Origin: Gnomoniopsis sp. IMI 355080 | Taxonomy: Eukaryota > Ascomycota > Sordariomycetes > Diaporthales > Gnomoniaceae | Direction of reading: 5' to 3' | DNA length: 45,490 nucleotides | NCBI GenBank assembly: GCA_027946555.1 | Contig: JAPEVC010000266.1 | Location: 1-45,490, forward strand | Part shown: in pieces, positions 1 to 10,780 of the stretch | Layout of the letters: the number at the start of each line of letters is the position of its first letter | How positions within the stretch are numbered: position 1 is the first letter of the stretch | Notes under the pieces: model-generated | The model's database searches: none | What the model was told of the DNA's origin: nothing | What the model saw: the letters and a program-made list of their open reading frames with translations, nothing else | Position numbers and translations under genes: made by a program

Positions 1-1584
1 GTATTAGTATATATAAAGTATTAATAAGTTGAAATACTGTTTCAATTAGTTTCCTGAGAATAAGCAAAAGGAATTTAATATAATTATAAAATTTATAATA
101 TAGCGTTTTATACTTTAAAGATTAGCTAATATAAGTATTATAGGGTAATTGTAGACTAAACGGAGACACCTTAGGACTATTTATAGTTTTCAGATATACC
201 GATTGACCGCAACCCCTGCTGGATACAAAATCGCTTAGATTATTGCCGATGTAGCGCCCAAAGGGATCCACCGCAGACTGCAGCAAGCCACCCGGCCACC
301 AAAGCATCCTGCAGCATGTATCGTGTCATTCTCCTCTTGCTTTTTCCTCGACTGAGTTGGAGCAAAACCCATCAAAGTTATCACATGCCGGGCTTGGCGT
401 CGCATGGCGTTTTTCAACACGCTGCCGCGTTCACTGCATCGAGGCGCACAACCGAAGCAGCCACCACATCATTCGGGATGTGCTTTTCGCCAGAGTGGCA
501 TGACTACAGCCCCAGTGATCAAGGAGACAATATGGATCTGATCACTCGGTTTGTGTCACTTTCCTTTGTTAGACGAGATCGCAGCGATCTCGAGGCCCGA
601 CCTGACCGAGTGGATCATCAGTTCCTCGTGCGAAATTGCGCGCAAAGGGGTTCACATCTTCCCTGGTAAGACACCTGCATCTCCGAAGACGTAACGATCA
701 AGCTTCCAATCAAATTATTCAAGAGGCAGACTCGATTGAAGATTCCCAGACTGAGAGGCTTTCCGCAGGGTGTTCAATTTGGGGAAGAACAAGAGCCCTG
801 CCATTCATCATGAAGGTTGTAGTCGTCCAAGGCTGCGAGAACGTCCATATCTCACCGGAACCATACATCAACCGACGCAAGGGCCAGAAGTTGAGCGTGT
901 TCGATCCAAGTGCCACCAAGTCATAGCCATCCCAAGCAGGATCCGGGCATACCTCAGCGAAAGTGCTGTTTCCCCCTCTGCTCAAGTGGCCAATTTCCCC
1001 AGCCCGATATAACAAAGCAAAAAAATTTGCCATCAAGATTGTCAAAAGTAGTCCATTCTGATTTCTGCTGCGGCATCCTGGAGGAACCGTCCCTGAGGTC
1101 TAGATCGCGCTGCTTGTCTCATCGTACCGGAGTAAGTGCCCGACAGATACTCGGCTTAACCCACCCCTGCCCACCACGACGAGGACGAGTCGCTTTGAGC
1201 AGAGACTCGACGAGGGATCGCCGGTTGGGCAGAAGTGCAGAGAACCACGTCCATGATCAATACCATCATTCTGTAGCACAACCACCCTGGTAAAGCAACT
1301 TGGGACGTTACAGGGACTCACAGGCAGCAGCAGTCTTGCACATGGTGAGGAAGAGGCGATATTGCAAATTAAGGTGCCGTTGAGGGCAGCCAAGAATAGA
1401 GACACTCTTCGTTGCCTTTGATGCCCCTCTTTTGGTGAATCATCGTCGCTATGTTCTGTGATATAAAGACGCCGTTGCTTTCCTCATCCGACTGTCGAAA
1501 GTTGGAACATAAAGTGTACACATCCAAGTCGCCGACTGCCCGTGGTCATATACGCAAACGATTGCATACATTTTAAAACCAAAG
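1..1584. other. Gene-free left edge
   Basis: No convincing gene is visible. The first ~170 bases are strongly AT-rich with many TpA steps, as expected of RIP-degraded repeat DNA, and the rest has ordinary composition. The small open frames here overlap on both strands, lack family features and have no matching splice sites. The last few hundred bases must hold the promoter and leader of the aquaporin gene starting at 1585. Confidence 0.5.
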
Positions 1585-2816
1585 ATGTCATCTCTAGCCC
1601 ACTCGGAGCGGCCTACAGCGCCCAAGAAGCATGTGTCATACACTGCTGCGAATGGCAGCTCTCCTTCTAACAACGACCTTGAGCGCGGCCCTACCACCCT
1701 TTCCGGCACCACAGACTCGTACGAACAACCCACTTCCACTGAAAAGGGCACCGAGGGAACTAAGGATTCCCGTCACAATGATACGGTTGCTGCTACCCGC
1801 CCGTCCCTTTTCAACCGTACTTTCACTCAGAACTTCCGGGCTGGGGAAGGCGGCCTAGATGAGTACCTAGATGATGTGACGGACTTGGGAAGCCCCCCTG
1901 AAACAGAGAAGCGGGGGGCATGGTTGGACTTGAACATTAAGAATCGTGAGTCCGACATAACTTCAATAAGGTGGAGGGTCGAAGACTATCATTAAGTGAC
2001 TTACAAGCGATGCTTTCACAGACGTGGTCGCCGCTATGGGCGAGTTCGTTGGCACAACGATGTTTCTCTTCTTTGCATTCACCGGGACCGCAGTCGCGAA
2101 CATCCCTGCTGGAAGTGGTACCTCTGGTTTTGATATCACAGTTCAGACATACATTGCTCTGTGCTTCGGCTTCTCACTAATGGTCAATGTGTGGGTGTTT
2201 TATCGGATCTCAGGTGGTCTCTTCAATCCGGCTGTAAGTACCGGTTACTCCTGCCCCTCTTTACGTCGTCAGACATACTATCTCAAGGTAAAGACTCACA
2301 CGCCTCGGTTCACGATAGGTCACTCTGGCTCTCGTCCTCATACGCGCCATCACCCCCATCCGCGGAGTATTCGTATTCGTCGCCCAGCTCCTCGGCGGCA
2401 TAGCAGCAGCAGGGCTGGCCTCGTGCATGTTTCCGACCCCACTGAACGTCAGCACCTCCCTCGGCGACGGAGTATCCCTGGCCCAGGGTGTGTTCATCGA
2501 GGCGATGCTCACGTTTGAGTTGGTCTTTACCATATTCATGCTCGCTGCCGAGAAGCACCGCGCCACCTTCGTCGCCCCCGTCGGTATCGGTCTGGCCCTG
2601 TTCATCGCCGAAATGAGCGGCGTCTATTACACTGGGGGGAGCCTGAACCCGGCCCGAAGCCTTGGACCCTGTGTGGTTGCTGCAAGCTTCCCCAGTGAGC
2701 ATTGGATCTACTGGGTCGGCCCATTTTTCGGTTCTCTGGTCGCCTTTGGACTGTACAAAGCCATCAAGCTGCTCCAGTACGAGACAGTGAACCCGGGCCA
2801 GGACTCTCATGAGTAA
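1585..2816 (+). CDS. Orthodox aquaporin (MIP family water channel)
   Basis: Exons 1585-1945, 2022-2233 and 2319-2816 join in phase to give 356 residues; the introns are 76 and 85 bp with GTGAGT and GTAAGT donors. The product should be a six-helix membrane channel moving water across the plasma or an internal membrane. The first pore motif reads SGGLFNPAVT, with its NPA interrupted by intron 2 straight after the alanine. The second reads GGSLNPARSLGP. NPARS rather than NPARD points to a water-type channel instead of an aquaglyceroporin. About 120 residues precede the first helix (GEFVGTTMFLFFAF); this Ser/Thr/Glu-rich cytosolic extension is common in filamentous fungi. The ATG at 1585 is the first in frame. 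Splitting an NPA motif at an intron supports the splice model, since reading through destroys the fold. Substrate beyond water is not decidable here. Confidence 0.93.
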
Positions 2817-5099
2817 AAAAACACTTGCGGTGCAATATGATTATCAGGATTGATTGGCAGAACGTTTCGAATGGCATCACGAACGGAGATGTCACATTCC
2901 CTTGGCATTTCGCATCTTTCATTTCGCTTGCTTTTTTTGCAATGGTGGTTTTGCAATTGTTTACACAATTCTAGAGTCAAAGACTTCACTTTCGCTACAT
3001 AGGTCAACTTGCATTCTTGTAAACTAAGTACACGCAATGTTTTCGTTAGCCAACCCTTCGCATCGAAGATGTCCCATATGATATAGCCCCTTCCCTATGC
3101 TGGGTTGAGTGATATCCGTACTGAGTCCGATATCCTGTGATTATTCCTTGGACAGCACTGAGGGGCTGGCAGCTGGCGTCAGCCACGGCGTTAGATGAAG
3201 GATCAAATGTCGATTTCGTTGCCCGCGATTGCAGCCAGACCGGCTCAACAAATACCTCCAAGACTCAAAAGGCACTTGCTGTATGTCCTCCTTCATTCAT
3301 TCTTTCGTTTGGTTATCGTATCTGATTGTACGGGGTAGGGACTCAGCATCCTGCCTGGACCCGACGCGGCGTAGTCCATCCGCAGCTTCTGACAGCTTCT
3401 ACCGGTGCCATCGGACGCCATGTCCTACACTGAATAATTACATACACAAATAGTTCAATAGCTCAGCGCCCGAGCGCAGCAAGAGTGTATTGTCTGATCC
3501 GTTCGGAACACTCGAGCCAGGCGGTATACCAGCTCAATCATATTCAATCAACACTCACTTAAACGAGGCTCTCACTGCTAACCCCGACAAAAGGTTATCG
3601 CAACACCATACAATTAGACTCTGGAGTCGTCTGATGTGACCTAACAGATGCCTCAAAGAACTATGCTAATAATCATTTCGAATGCATGGGCTGTCCGTCC
3701 ACACGAAATCCAAGCCCTCAGGACTTGTTTCGAGGAGTCTTCGAGTTCACCAGCTGAATGCCGCAGCCGAAGATGAACGCAAAGCCAGCTTTTGCTTTTC
3801 TTCGGCATTGATTGCTGTGAATCGTGTCCAGCCAATACCGAATGCAAGTCTGTCAAAGGCTTTAAAGCCGCCGTAGGTGTTGATTACACTTCCTGAAAGC
3901 AGACCACCCTATAGGTATGTGTTGTTGCTGCTTTGGCACAGAGCGGCCACCCTCCTCCAGTCGTTCTCAAACTGTCCGTAGCTGCATTTGCTAAATACCA
4001 TTTTGCGGGTCATATAATGTTGAACCCCTCAACCTGCGACGTGCCGCTAAGCACTAGGTGCGCCCTGCATCACCTTACCCTTGAGCAAGCAGGAAGCAAG
4101 CGGGTGAGACAGTGTGAAGTTTTGTGACTAGAACGGAATAAGATCATCGGGCCACGGAAAGTTAAGCGCACATTGCCTCCGCAGATCGCCAGCCGATCTA
4201 TCGCACGATCATCTTATCACGTACGATACGCGAGGCCGGCGGTTCGAGGCCTTAGAGTAAGTCTCTGCCAATACGCATGAGAGCGGCCCTCAAAGAAGAA
4301 CATTGGCCACTTGCCACAGATCGGAAGCCAGGGAAAGATCATGCTGATCACAAGCGATGTTCTCAGGTCTTCCCGACTTCTAAGGTTCTCGGGCTCTCTC
4401 AAGGTGGAGAGGCATATTATACGCCCTAAAAGTACACAACGCGGCTTTGCCCTATTCGAGCTAAGTACGTGCCTTTTCTTTCGAACTTCTGTAGAGTTCG
4501 TCTTTATCTACCGAATTGCGAATATGGTGGGCTACGTAACCTCGTTTATAGACCTATGTGCTATGCAAGAGGCAGTATCGCAATACTTAAAAGGGATGAG
4601 ATCCAACAAGCATGACATCGAGGCGTACTGTCCCAGAGATTGGTGCACAGAATGTGGAAAGATCTCCCTAGAGCACTTTCGCGGTGTGCGGTTGACCTAC
4701 GGTAGATAGTGACTTTGTGATGGTATAGGAAAACTTGCTAAACATATATATAGTTAAGTTTCTGCAAATCTTGACAAGGCGTTTTTCAGCGGTATCTACA
4801 GAAGAGAAGACGCGTTTCCATATAAAGTGTCCGTTGCGACATGTAATTGTACGGCCTGACAGCCAAAGCATACCTAGGTATCACGGCGGGTAGCATTCTG
4901 ATATCGAGGGCCTGATCATACTGTACTCAAGCCTGGAGAGTAGGGTGCAGTATCGACTGTATCCGGTTCATCATTTCCGGGGCCCGCCAGCTGTGGGTGG
5001 AGGAATACGAAGGATGGGATCAGGATTGAAATGCCCAGGCCTGAATAACATACGACTATAATGCTTTTCGTAGGGATAAATCCCGTTCTAAACCGGTTG

Positions 5100-5128
5100 T
5101 TTTCCATTTTCCATTTTCCATTTTCCAT
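5100..5128. repeat. Tandem repeat (TTTTCCA)4
   Basis: Four uninterrupted copies of the 7-base unit TTTTCCA followed by one further T. It is a simple minisatellite in gene-free DNA with no evident function. Confidence 0.85.
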
Positions 5129-5884
5129 CTCCTTCTCTGTTTACTGGAAGCAGTCATCAGTTGCTTTAATGGCCAAGGTAGAGGCACCGCAAGTTCACTG
5201 TGATTTTATTTCTGCAACACCCAGCCTAGCTTGTGGTGATGGCTCTGATCGTTGATCGAATCACTTCAACCGCATCTTGCCAATAGGGTTGAGTGCCCAG
5301 GTAGACAGCAGCATTGGCCCTACTACAGGATTCGGAAATGAGAAATTGGAGCTCCAGAAACTGAAAGCTCATCCATTACTGTCGCACTCTACGAAGGTTT
5401 TGCCACCATCTGTGCCCTTTGCCTTTCAGCGTATCCAGGAGGAGTCTTGCTGGAACCTCTTCATGGGTTGATATCTCCCGGCGCAATTGTTGGACCGCGG
5501 CACGAGCGCCGTGGCCAGCTTGAGTGTCTTTATTACGACCTGCTGCCCTGGCTGCAAAGAATGCTTGATCTTGTAGAGGCTAGCAGAGCTGGTCGATCAG
5601 AGGGGGTTTCTGTCCTTTTAGCTGTTAGTTATCGCTGCGATCCTGGCCCGTTAAGCGGACCGTCCACTGCGAGAAAAGGCTGCGATATGGCCGCAATTTG
5701 CTTACCCCGTGTCCCAGAAACATTGGCGGTTATGCTTTCTTACTTTTCCAAGCGCTTGAAAAACTCAAAGTCAGGCTTTTCGAGATTTCCTCGGAATTTC
5801 TCTAGCAGCTAGCCTCGGCCTTCTGCTCTTCTGTTGGCAGTATCTCGCCTCAACATTCCAGTTCCAGAATCCAACCATGTACTC

Positions 5885-6075
5885 CAAGGTCCGCACAAGT
5901 CAAGTCAAGGCAAGCGGAAGGGCCTGCTTGGACCGCTTATATACAGCAGGGTATTTGTTCGCTTGTCGCTTGATTTACCGCTGCTTGTCGCTTGCGGTGC
6001 CTCATATTTGTTTGCTTATATTTGATAAGCAGCTTGTTTGGCTTGACTTGTGCGGGCCGCTGCATGTCCTCCCGA
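5885..6075. repeat. Inverted-repeat cluster, possible transposon remnant
   Basis: GCACAAGTCAAGTCAAGGC (about 5892-5910) is matched in inverse orientation by GCTTGACTTGTGCGG near 6040-6055, giving arms that face each other. Between them CGCTTGTCGCTTG-type units recur near 5960 and 5985, and the string CAGGGTATTTG at about 5947 resembles the start of hAT-type terminal repeats. The whole looks like a short non-autonomous element or the remnant of one. No clean target duplication was found, so the class is only a guess. Confidence 0.35.
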
Positions 6076-6232
6076 GCGCCGTAGACTATCAAGCTCAAAG
6101 TGAACATAGCACAAAAGTTACGGAGCGAAGTCGATCATGAATCATGAGTCTCTCTAAGTGCTCTCTTCCAGCACTCAGTGCGTTTACATGGCCACGCTGA
6201 CCAGCAGCAAGCCAGGCCAGTCTTCGCTCTCT

Positions 6233-6433
6233 AGGTATCTAATAAACATGTTTTGAATCTATGCAATAGACGTTTACTAGGTTGATATTTAATAGTCGTT
6301 TGTTTAAGCGTTTATTTGAACCTCGTCGTCGTGTCCTAATCCGGTAAGATAAGGCCCCTTCTGGTCCGCGGGGCCGAAATCCCGGATCCGAAACTCCGTC
6401 ATAATTAGATCTATACCCCTAAACCTAGTCGAG

Positions 6434-6468
<35 letters not shown>

Positions 6469-6643
6469 GTGTAGAAATAGGTCACGATAACCTCACTTTA
6501 GCCCAAATAGCTGGAGAACAGGTCTGTTTAATAGCCGTTTAATACTACATGAAAATTGTCTTATTTGATAGCGATCAAACGTTTACTAGATAGCGATTCA
6601 ACGCCCAACAAACAAAAAACACGTTTTATTAAACAGGAATCCT
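6233..6643 (-). mobile_element. MITE-like element, left copy
   Basis: A ~411 bp sequence that is a diverged reverse complement of the copy at 9442-9820. The two copies share a 25-base identical core (6477-6501 here, 9562-9586 there) and alignable sequence end to end. The ends read AGGTATC and GAATCCT, worn versions of the AGGGTTC/GAACCCT termini of the other copy. The ten bases before it (TTCGCTCTCT) and after it (ATCGCTCTGG) agree at seven positions, an eroded target-site duplication. A 28-base poly(A) run (6438-6465) inside this copy is absent from the other. The interior is rich in CAAACG/CGTTTG motifs and has no coding capacity. It carries more transition-type changes than the right copy, consistent with RIP or greater age. 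Confidence 0.75.
6438..6465. repeat. Poly(A) tract of 28 bases
   Basis: An uninterrupted A-run inside the left MITE copy, missing at the matching point of the right copy. It probably arose by slippage or secondary insertion, and its length may be uncertain in the assembly. Confidence 0.85.
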
Positions 6644-7339
6644 ATCGCTCTGGAAAGCCGATGTAGAGCCGGCCTTCCTTCAACCTCGGGTGCGTCTCTT
6701 TTCTCTTCCTCACCTAAACATGGTTCTTTGGGAGATGGGAGCCCGAGGGGAGTCGTGCTCGGAGCATGCTTCGCTGTGACATGAGCAATTCTGCCATCTC
6801 CAGATTTCTACCCTCCACCCCCACTCCAGATTTTATACCGGATCTAGAGTTGCGACTCTAGATCGGATTTCTCTAGCCAAGCCAGAAGGGTTGTAAGGTC
6901 TGACTAGTTTTGAAAGATAGCTAATCCAAATCAAGGCCAGGTATGTGTCTCCAGCTCCTTCACCGGAACTTGCTAGCTACAAACGGCAAGTGTAATTTCC
7001 TACTGCAGAGCGAAAGCCGGGCCAACTCTTAAGAATGTCTTGGAATTACTGTTCCTTGATTCAAAAGCCTGAATGACTCGATCAAAAGACTGCCGTTCAA
7101 AGCCTTGGCACGTATGAGGCATAGTGCCGCAGTAATCAGCATCTTTCCACGGGGCTGAAACAAAATTTGTATCACGAGGATTGAACTACGCTTACTATTA
7201 GCAACTGATAAGTCATGCTAATAAAGAGCAGTGATAGATTTAGAAAATTACAGCTACCTAAGCACCTGTCCTTTTCAATTTTCTGCCTCTCATCATTTCC
7301 AGGTTTGTTGCCCAAGTGGCTATATGGAAACCTCAGGAA
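6644..7339. other. Intergenic region upstream of membrane protein gene
   Basis: No gene seen. It separates the left MITE copy from the rhodopsin-fold gene starting at 7340 and should contain that gene's promoter; no clear TATA element was picked out. Confidence 0.5.
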
Positions 7340-8773
7340 ATGCCGCCTTTCTCATCGCCACAAGGCAATGCGCCCCAAACGCTGGCCGCCCTGTGGACAT
7401 TGGCAGTAATTGCTTTGATTTTTGTTTGCCTCAGACTGTATACGCGATACAGAGTCGTCGACGCTATAGGAATCGATGATCACCTTTTGAACACTGCCTT
7501 TGTAAGCGGCACTCCGAGCTACTGGCGTTGACCACAAATACTAAGAATCAATCAAATTGGACTTTCGAAATTAATTCTTTGTTTCTCTTCAGGTTATGCT
7601 GGTCGGATACTGCATACTCATTACAATTTCCGCCTTCTATGGATTCGGCTTGACACGCGACGAAGTGCCCAACCCCTGGCACCGTTCTCTGGTCATCATT
7701 CTAACAGGAGCCGGACAAACCGTCGTCGGCCTGGCGGTGTGGATGTCTAAGAGCTCGCTAGCGGCCACCCAACTACGACTCTTCGGTCAATGTGGCAACA
7801 AAATTCGATACACCATCATCATACCGCCTTGTCTACTTGGACTCTTCGTTGTGTCAGGACTGCTGACATTCTGGACCGAGTGCCGGCCTGTTTCCTATCT
7901 TTGGGACCGACTGAGTCCCAATGGCGTATGCGGTGATGTTGCCGTTTATCTAACTCTCATCGCCTCTGTTCTTAGTTTCTTTTGTGATTTTCTGTACGTG
8001 GCATTGCCTTGGTGGGTTTTGAGAAACATCCAAAGTAAGAACTGCCCAGTCAATGTCTATCCAAGTAACGGTCTACTAACTTCTTCGGAATTAAGTGCGA
8101 AAACATGAGAAAATGATCATCTTGTATAGCTTTAGCTTGGGCATACTGTGAGGCTCGACTAAACACTACGCCATTCAATATTTGTACTAACTCTTAACGT
8201 CCACAGTGCAGGTGCCTGCGGAGTAATGCGAGCAGTTACGCTGCCATCGATGGCTGCAGGAGAATACATGAGTATGTCCATGGCAAACACAATTATATAT
8301 ACTAGTGCCTCTTGCTAATTCAGAGATATCCAGGGGATAGAAGTGCCCTGTTGATCTGGCATGCAGCCGAGCTGACAGTGACCATCGTTTGTATCAGTGT
8401 TCCCGTGTGCCGACCTCTCTGGAAGGACTGGGTCAACAAAATGTTTCCGGAGCCCAGCGACACACAAGCAAGCTCCAAGATGCGCTTCGCCGGACAGGGG
8501 CAGCAACAACATACAATTGGTGGTTCAGACATGGCCTCGTCGGAGAATTCCAAGGGGTCAATGCCACGTTCAAAGATGCGAAAAGGGCTTACAACATCTG
8601 ATACATACAAGGAAACTGCAGATGACGAGTATACTCACATTGAGGTTGAGCTTATGGACTTAAAGAGTGCTTCGATCAATCCAGTTGCGGAGTATCAGTG
8701 GTCAGCGCAAAACGAGTATAGGAGAAACAGCTGGGCAACATATAGTCCAACATCATCTCGATACCTACCCTAG
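7340..8773 (+). CDS. Rhodopsin-fold seven-helix membrane protein (PTH11-like)
   Basis: Five exons, 7340-7501, 7593-8034, 8096-8147, 8207-8271 and 8334-8773, join in phase to give 386 residues; the introns are 59-91 bp with GTAAGC, GTAAGA, GTGAGG and GTATGT donors. The ATG at 7340 is the first in frame. The protein has about seven hydrophobic helices and a ~130-residue polar C-terminal tail. Family marks are the RYRVVDAIGIDDH loop after helix 1 (usual GWDDY), the ECRPVSYLWD...GVCGD cysteine motif, and the DRSALLIWHAAELTV segment near helix 7. This is the large fungal integral membrane 'rhodopsin domain' family, whose PTH11 members act in surface sensing; ligand and role are unknown for this one. 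The paralogue at 10781-12170 lies in the opposite orientation. The gene sits between two MITE copies. Confidence 0.85.
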
Positions 8774-9441
8774 GGTAGATTAATCAATGATTAATGTCAC
8801 ACACTTGGAACCATTCCGGCACTCACCGAATCTGAGAAAACTTCAAATTCTTTCCATCTATACTTTCTTAAAGCCTGTTTTCCTAGAGTCGGACCTGCGC
8901 GGCTGTTCGGCGGCTAATTCACTTTGGACAGTTCCGCGCCCAGTAAATAGACGTGTTGGCGCCTAGTCAAGTTAACCTAGGAATAACAACTAGACACCCA
9001 CAGACCCCCAACATTTCCTCGTAGCATTCGCGTACATGTAAAGTCAAGGGTTACTAAGGTCTAAAAGGCATAAAAATAAGTATTTTTTAAATCAAAAAAT
9101 CATTTAAGTTTTATATGCCTTATACTAATCACTTGAATAACCTAGCTAAGCATTTAATAGTGTGCTGGAGTGGACTGGTAGCTGGCTCTGCTCACGTAAG
9201 GAGGACTTAGCCAGGTCTCTGATCAGCAGCCTATAAATACGCAGCCACCTCCATAGATACTTTTGACAGAGAATCCAGCCCATCTCGTTCTTACTTTTTA
9301 GCCCTTACGCTCGTTAACATAGGTTTCTAAGACTATTCCGATCGGCCAAGATGATGTCTTCACTTTCATTTTTATTGTCCTTTATCTTCATAATTACGCC
9401 CGTCCTCCTAGGCGCTTTGTGTCTGTAGATTGCTTCCTCGT
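8774..9441. other. Intergenic region, possible solo-LTR-like sequence
   Basis: No gene. An AT-rich patch lies at about 9060-9130. From about 9160 the sequence begins TGTGCTGGAG and contains CCTATAAATACGC near 9230, a promoter-like pattern resembling a retrotransposon LTR. I could not find a matching partner LTR or a primer-binding site, so this is only suggestive. Confidence 0.35.
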
Positions 9442-9820
9442 AGGGTTCCTGTTTAGTCAAACGTGTTTTCTGTTTGTTGTCGTTTAATCGCTATCAAACA
9501 AGAAGATTTCCTCATAGTACCAAACGGCCATCAAACAGACCTGTTATCCAGCCATTTTGGACTAAAGTGAGGTTATCGTGACCTATATTGTATACTTCTT
9601 TAGTTCTCTGCTAGGGTTAGGGTTATAAATGATCAATCATAACTGAGTTTGGATCCGGAATTCTATTCCGGTTCCCGATGGACCAGAAGAGGCCCATATA
9701 TTACCGGATTGGGACACGACGTCGATGTCCAACAAACGATTGATTCTTGAACAAACGACTGTTTAATGTTGATATAATAAACGTTTGTTGCATAGCATCA
9801 AACATGTTTATTAGAACCCT
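9442..9820 (+). mobile_element. MITE-like element, right copy with 10-bp TSD
   Basis: A 379 bp sequence with AGGGTTC at its left end and the inverse GAACCCT at its right end. It is flanked by perfect 10-base direct repeats GCTTCCTCGT at 9432-9441 and 9821-9830, the signature of a cut-and-paste insertion. No protein is encoded. CAAACG/GTTTGTTG motifs recur near both ends and could be subterminal transposase-binding sites. TIRs with a 9-10 bp duplication fit Mutator-like elements best; hAT elements usually leave 8 bp. It is a diverged inverted copy of 6233-6643. Confidence 0.85.
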
Positions 9821-10780
9821 GCTTCCTCGTCTTTCCCTTCCGGATTCGAGGACTACTCTGATTAGAGGCCTGGCAGACCCGTGAAGGAGGCTACGTCCAC
9901 GTCCTAGCTTCACTTCCTGACTTCCACCGTATTCGTCCTTGTTGGGTTACGGCGCCCTGGTCCACGTACGTCCGTTCAGGGTTCGTGGACTTGGGCTTAG
10001 CGATCGTCCTTGTAGGGTTCGCTGGGTGGGGTCAGGTCGGCCGTCGTAGCCTCGCGCTCAATAGCTTGAATAACTATCATACCAACTTTTAAGTAAATTG
10101 AGAAGAAGTAAAAACCCATAGAGCAACAAGCATAGTATGAATTTAATTCATTACTACATTAACGATGAAACTGAGCTTGTCTTCATATACGACCATGATG
10201 TTTTGGGGGGGGGGGAAGGGGTCCTGTCCGACACCCGTTGTCATCCGCTTTCCCTTTTTCTATTCTCGGTTTTCCGTTTGTAAAAAGTGACTATCGGGTG
10301 CCTCTGTCCTTTTTGATCACAAGGCCGGAGGCCCACACAAGGAGGTTCATTCCTCGTAGACCTGGCTTCTCATCCTGATCCTCGCGGTCATCGCTTGTTG
10401 GTTCACGGAGAGGGGTCAAGTCGGCCACCGACAGGGCCTCGGGTTCAATACATACGATTGCTTGTTGTGATGAGTCTAATGACTGGTCAAATCAGTTCTT
10501 GACTTGTTGTGCTGCAGTAGCTTACGTAGAGCCTACCTCCACTGACATCTGGTAGATGCGCAGGTCTCACCCCGTGCGTTTTAGATCAAGGAGAATTCAA
10601 GACACCTGGCAAGAATTCCAAATAATACTGCTCTCCTATACAAACATCGCGATTCTCAACAGAAACAAAATTTATTTCCTTATGTACGCTCATCAGTAGT
10701 GTTGTATTTCCAAGATTATAATACATAGCAGGCTAGACTTGTATGCTGTTTCTGGCCCTGCTTAATATACGCAACCATGA
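9821..10780. other. Repeat-rich intergenic region
   Basis: No gene is visible. Two weakly similar segments occur near 10000-10065 and 10395-10455; both contain GGGGTCA(G/A)GTCGGCC followed by a CCTCG...TTCAATA-like string, suggesting a degenerate direct repeat. A G-run lies at about 10204-10214. The region reads like decayed transposon DNA into which the right MITE copy inserted. Confidence 0.45.

Larger units (their letters stand above)
2817..6232. other. Gene-free intergenic region
   Basis: About 3.4 kb after the aquaporin without a supportable gene. Open frames are short, overlap on both strands and match no family I recognise. It contains a 7-bp tandem repeat near 5100-5128 and an inverted/direct repeat cluster at about 5885-6075, both listed separately. 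Confidence 0.5.

Noticed and set aside
4236..4250. Possible tRNA B box (GGTTCGAGGCC)
   Set aside because: No A box at the right distance and no cloverleaf can be drawn around it.
9612..9625. Telomere-like TAGGGTTAGGGTTA
   Set aside because: Only two units, and located inside the MITE, where the other copy has a related but altered string; not an interstitial telomere.
6233..9830. A single 3.6 kb composite transposon with long terminal inverted repeats carrying the receptor gene
   Set aside because: Each ~400 bp copy has its own pair of inverted ends and its own 10-bp flanking duplication, so they are two separate insertions.
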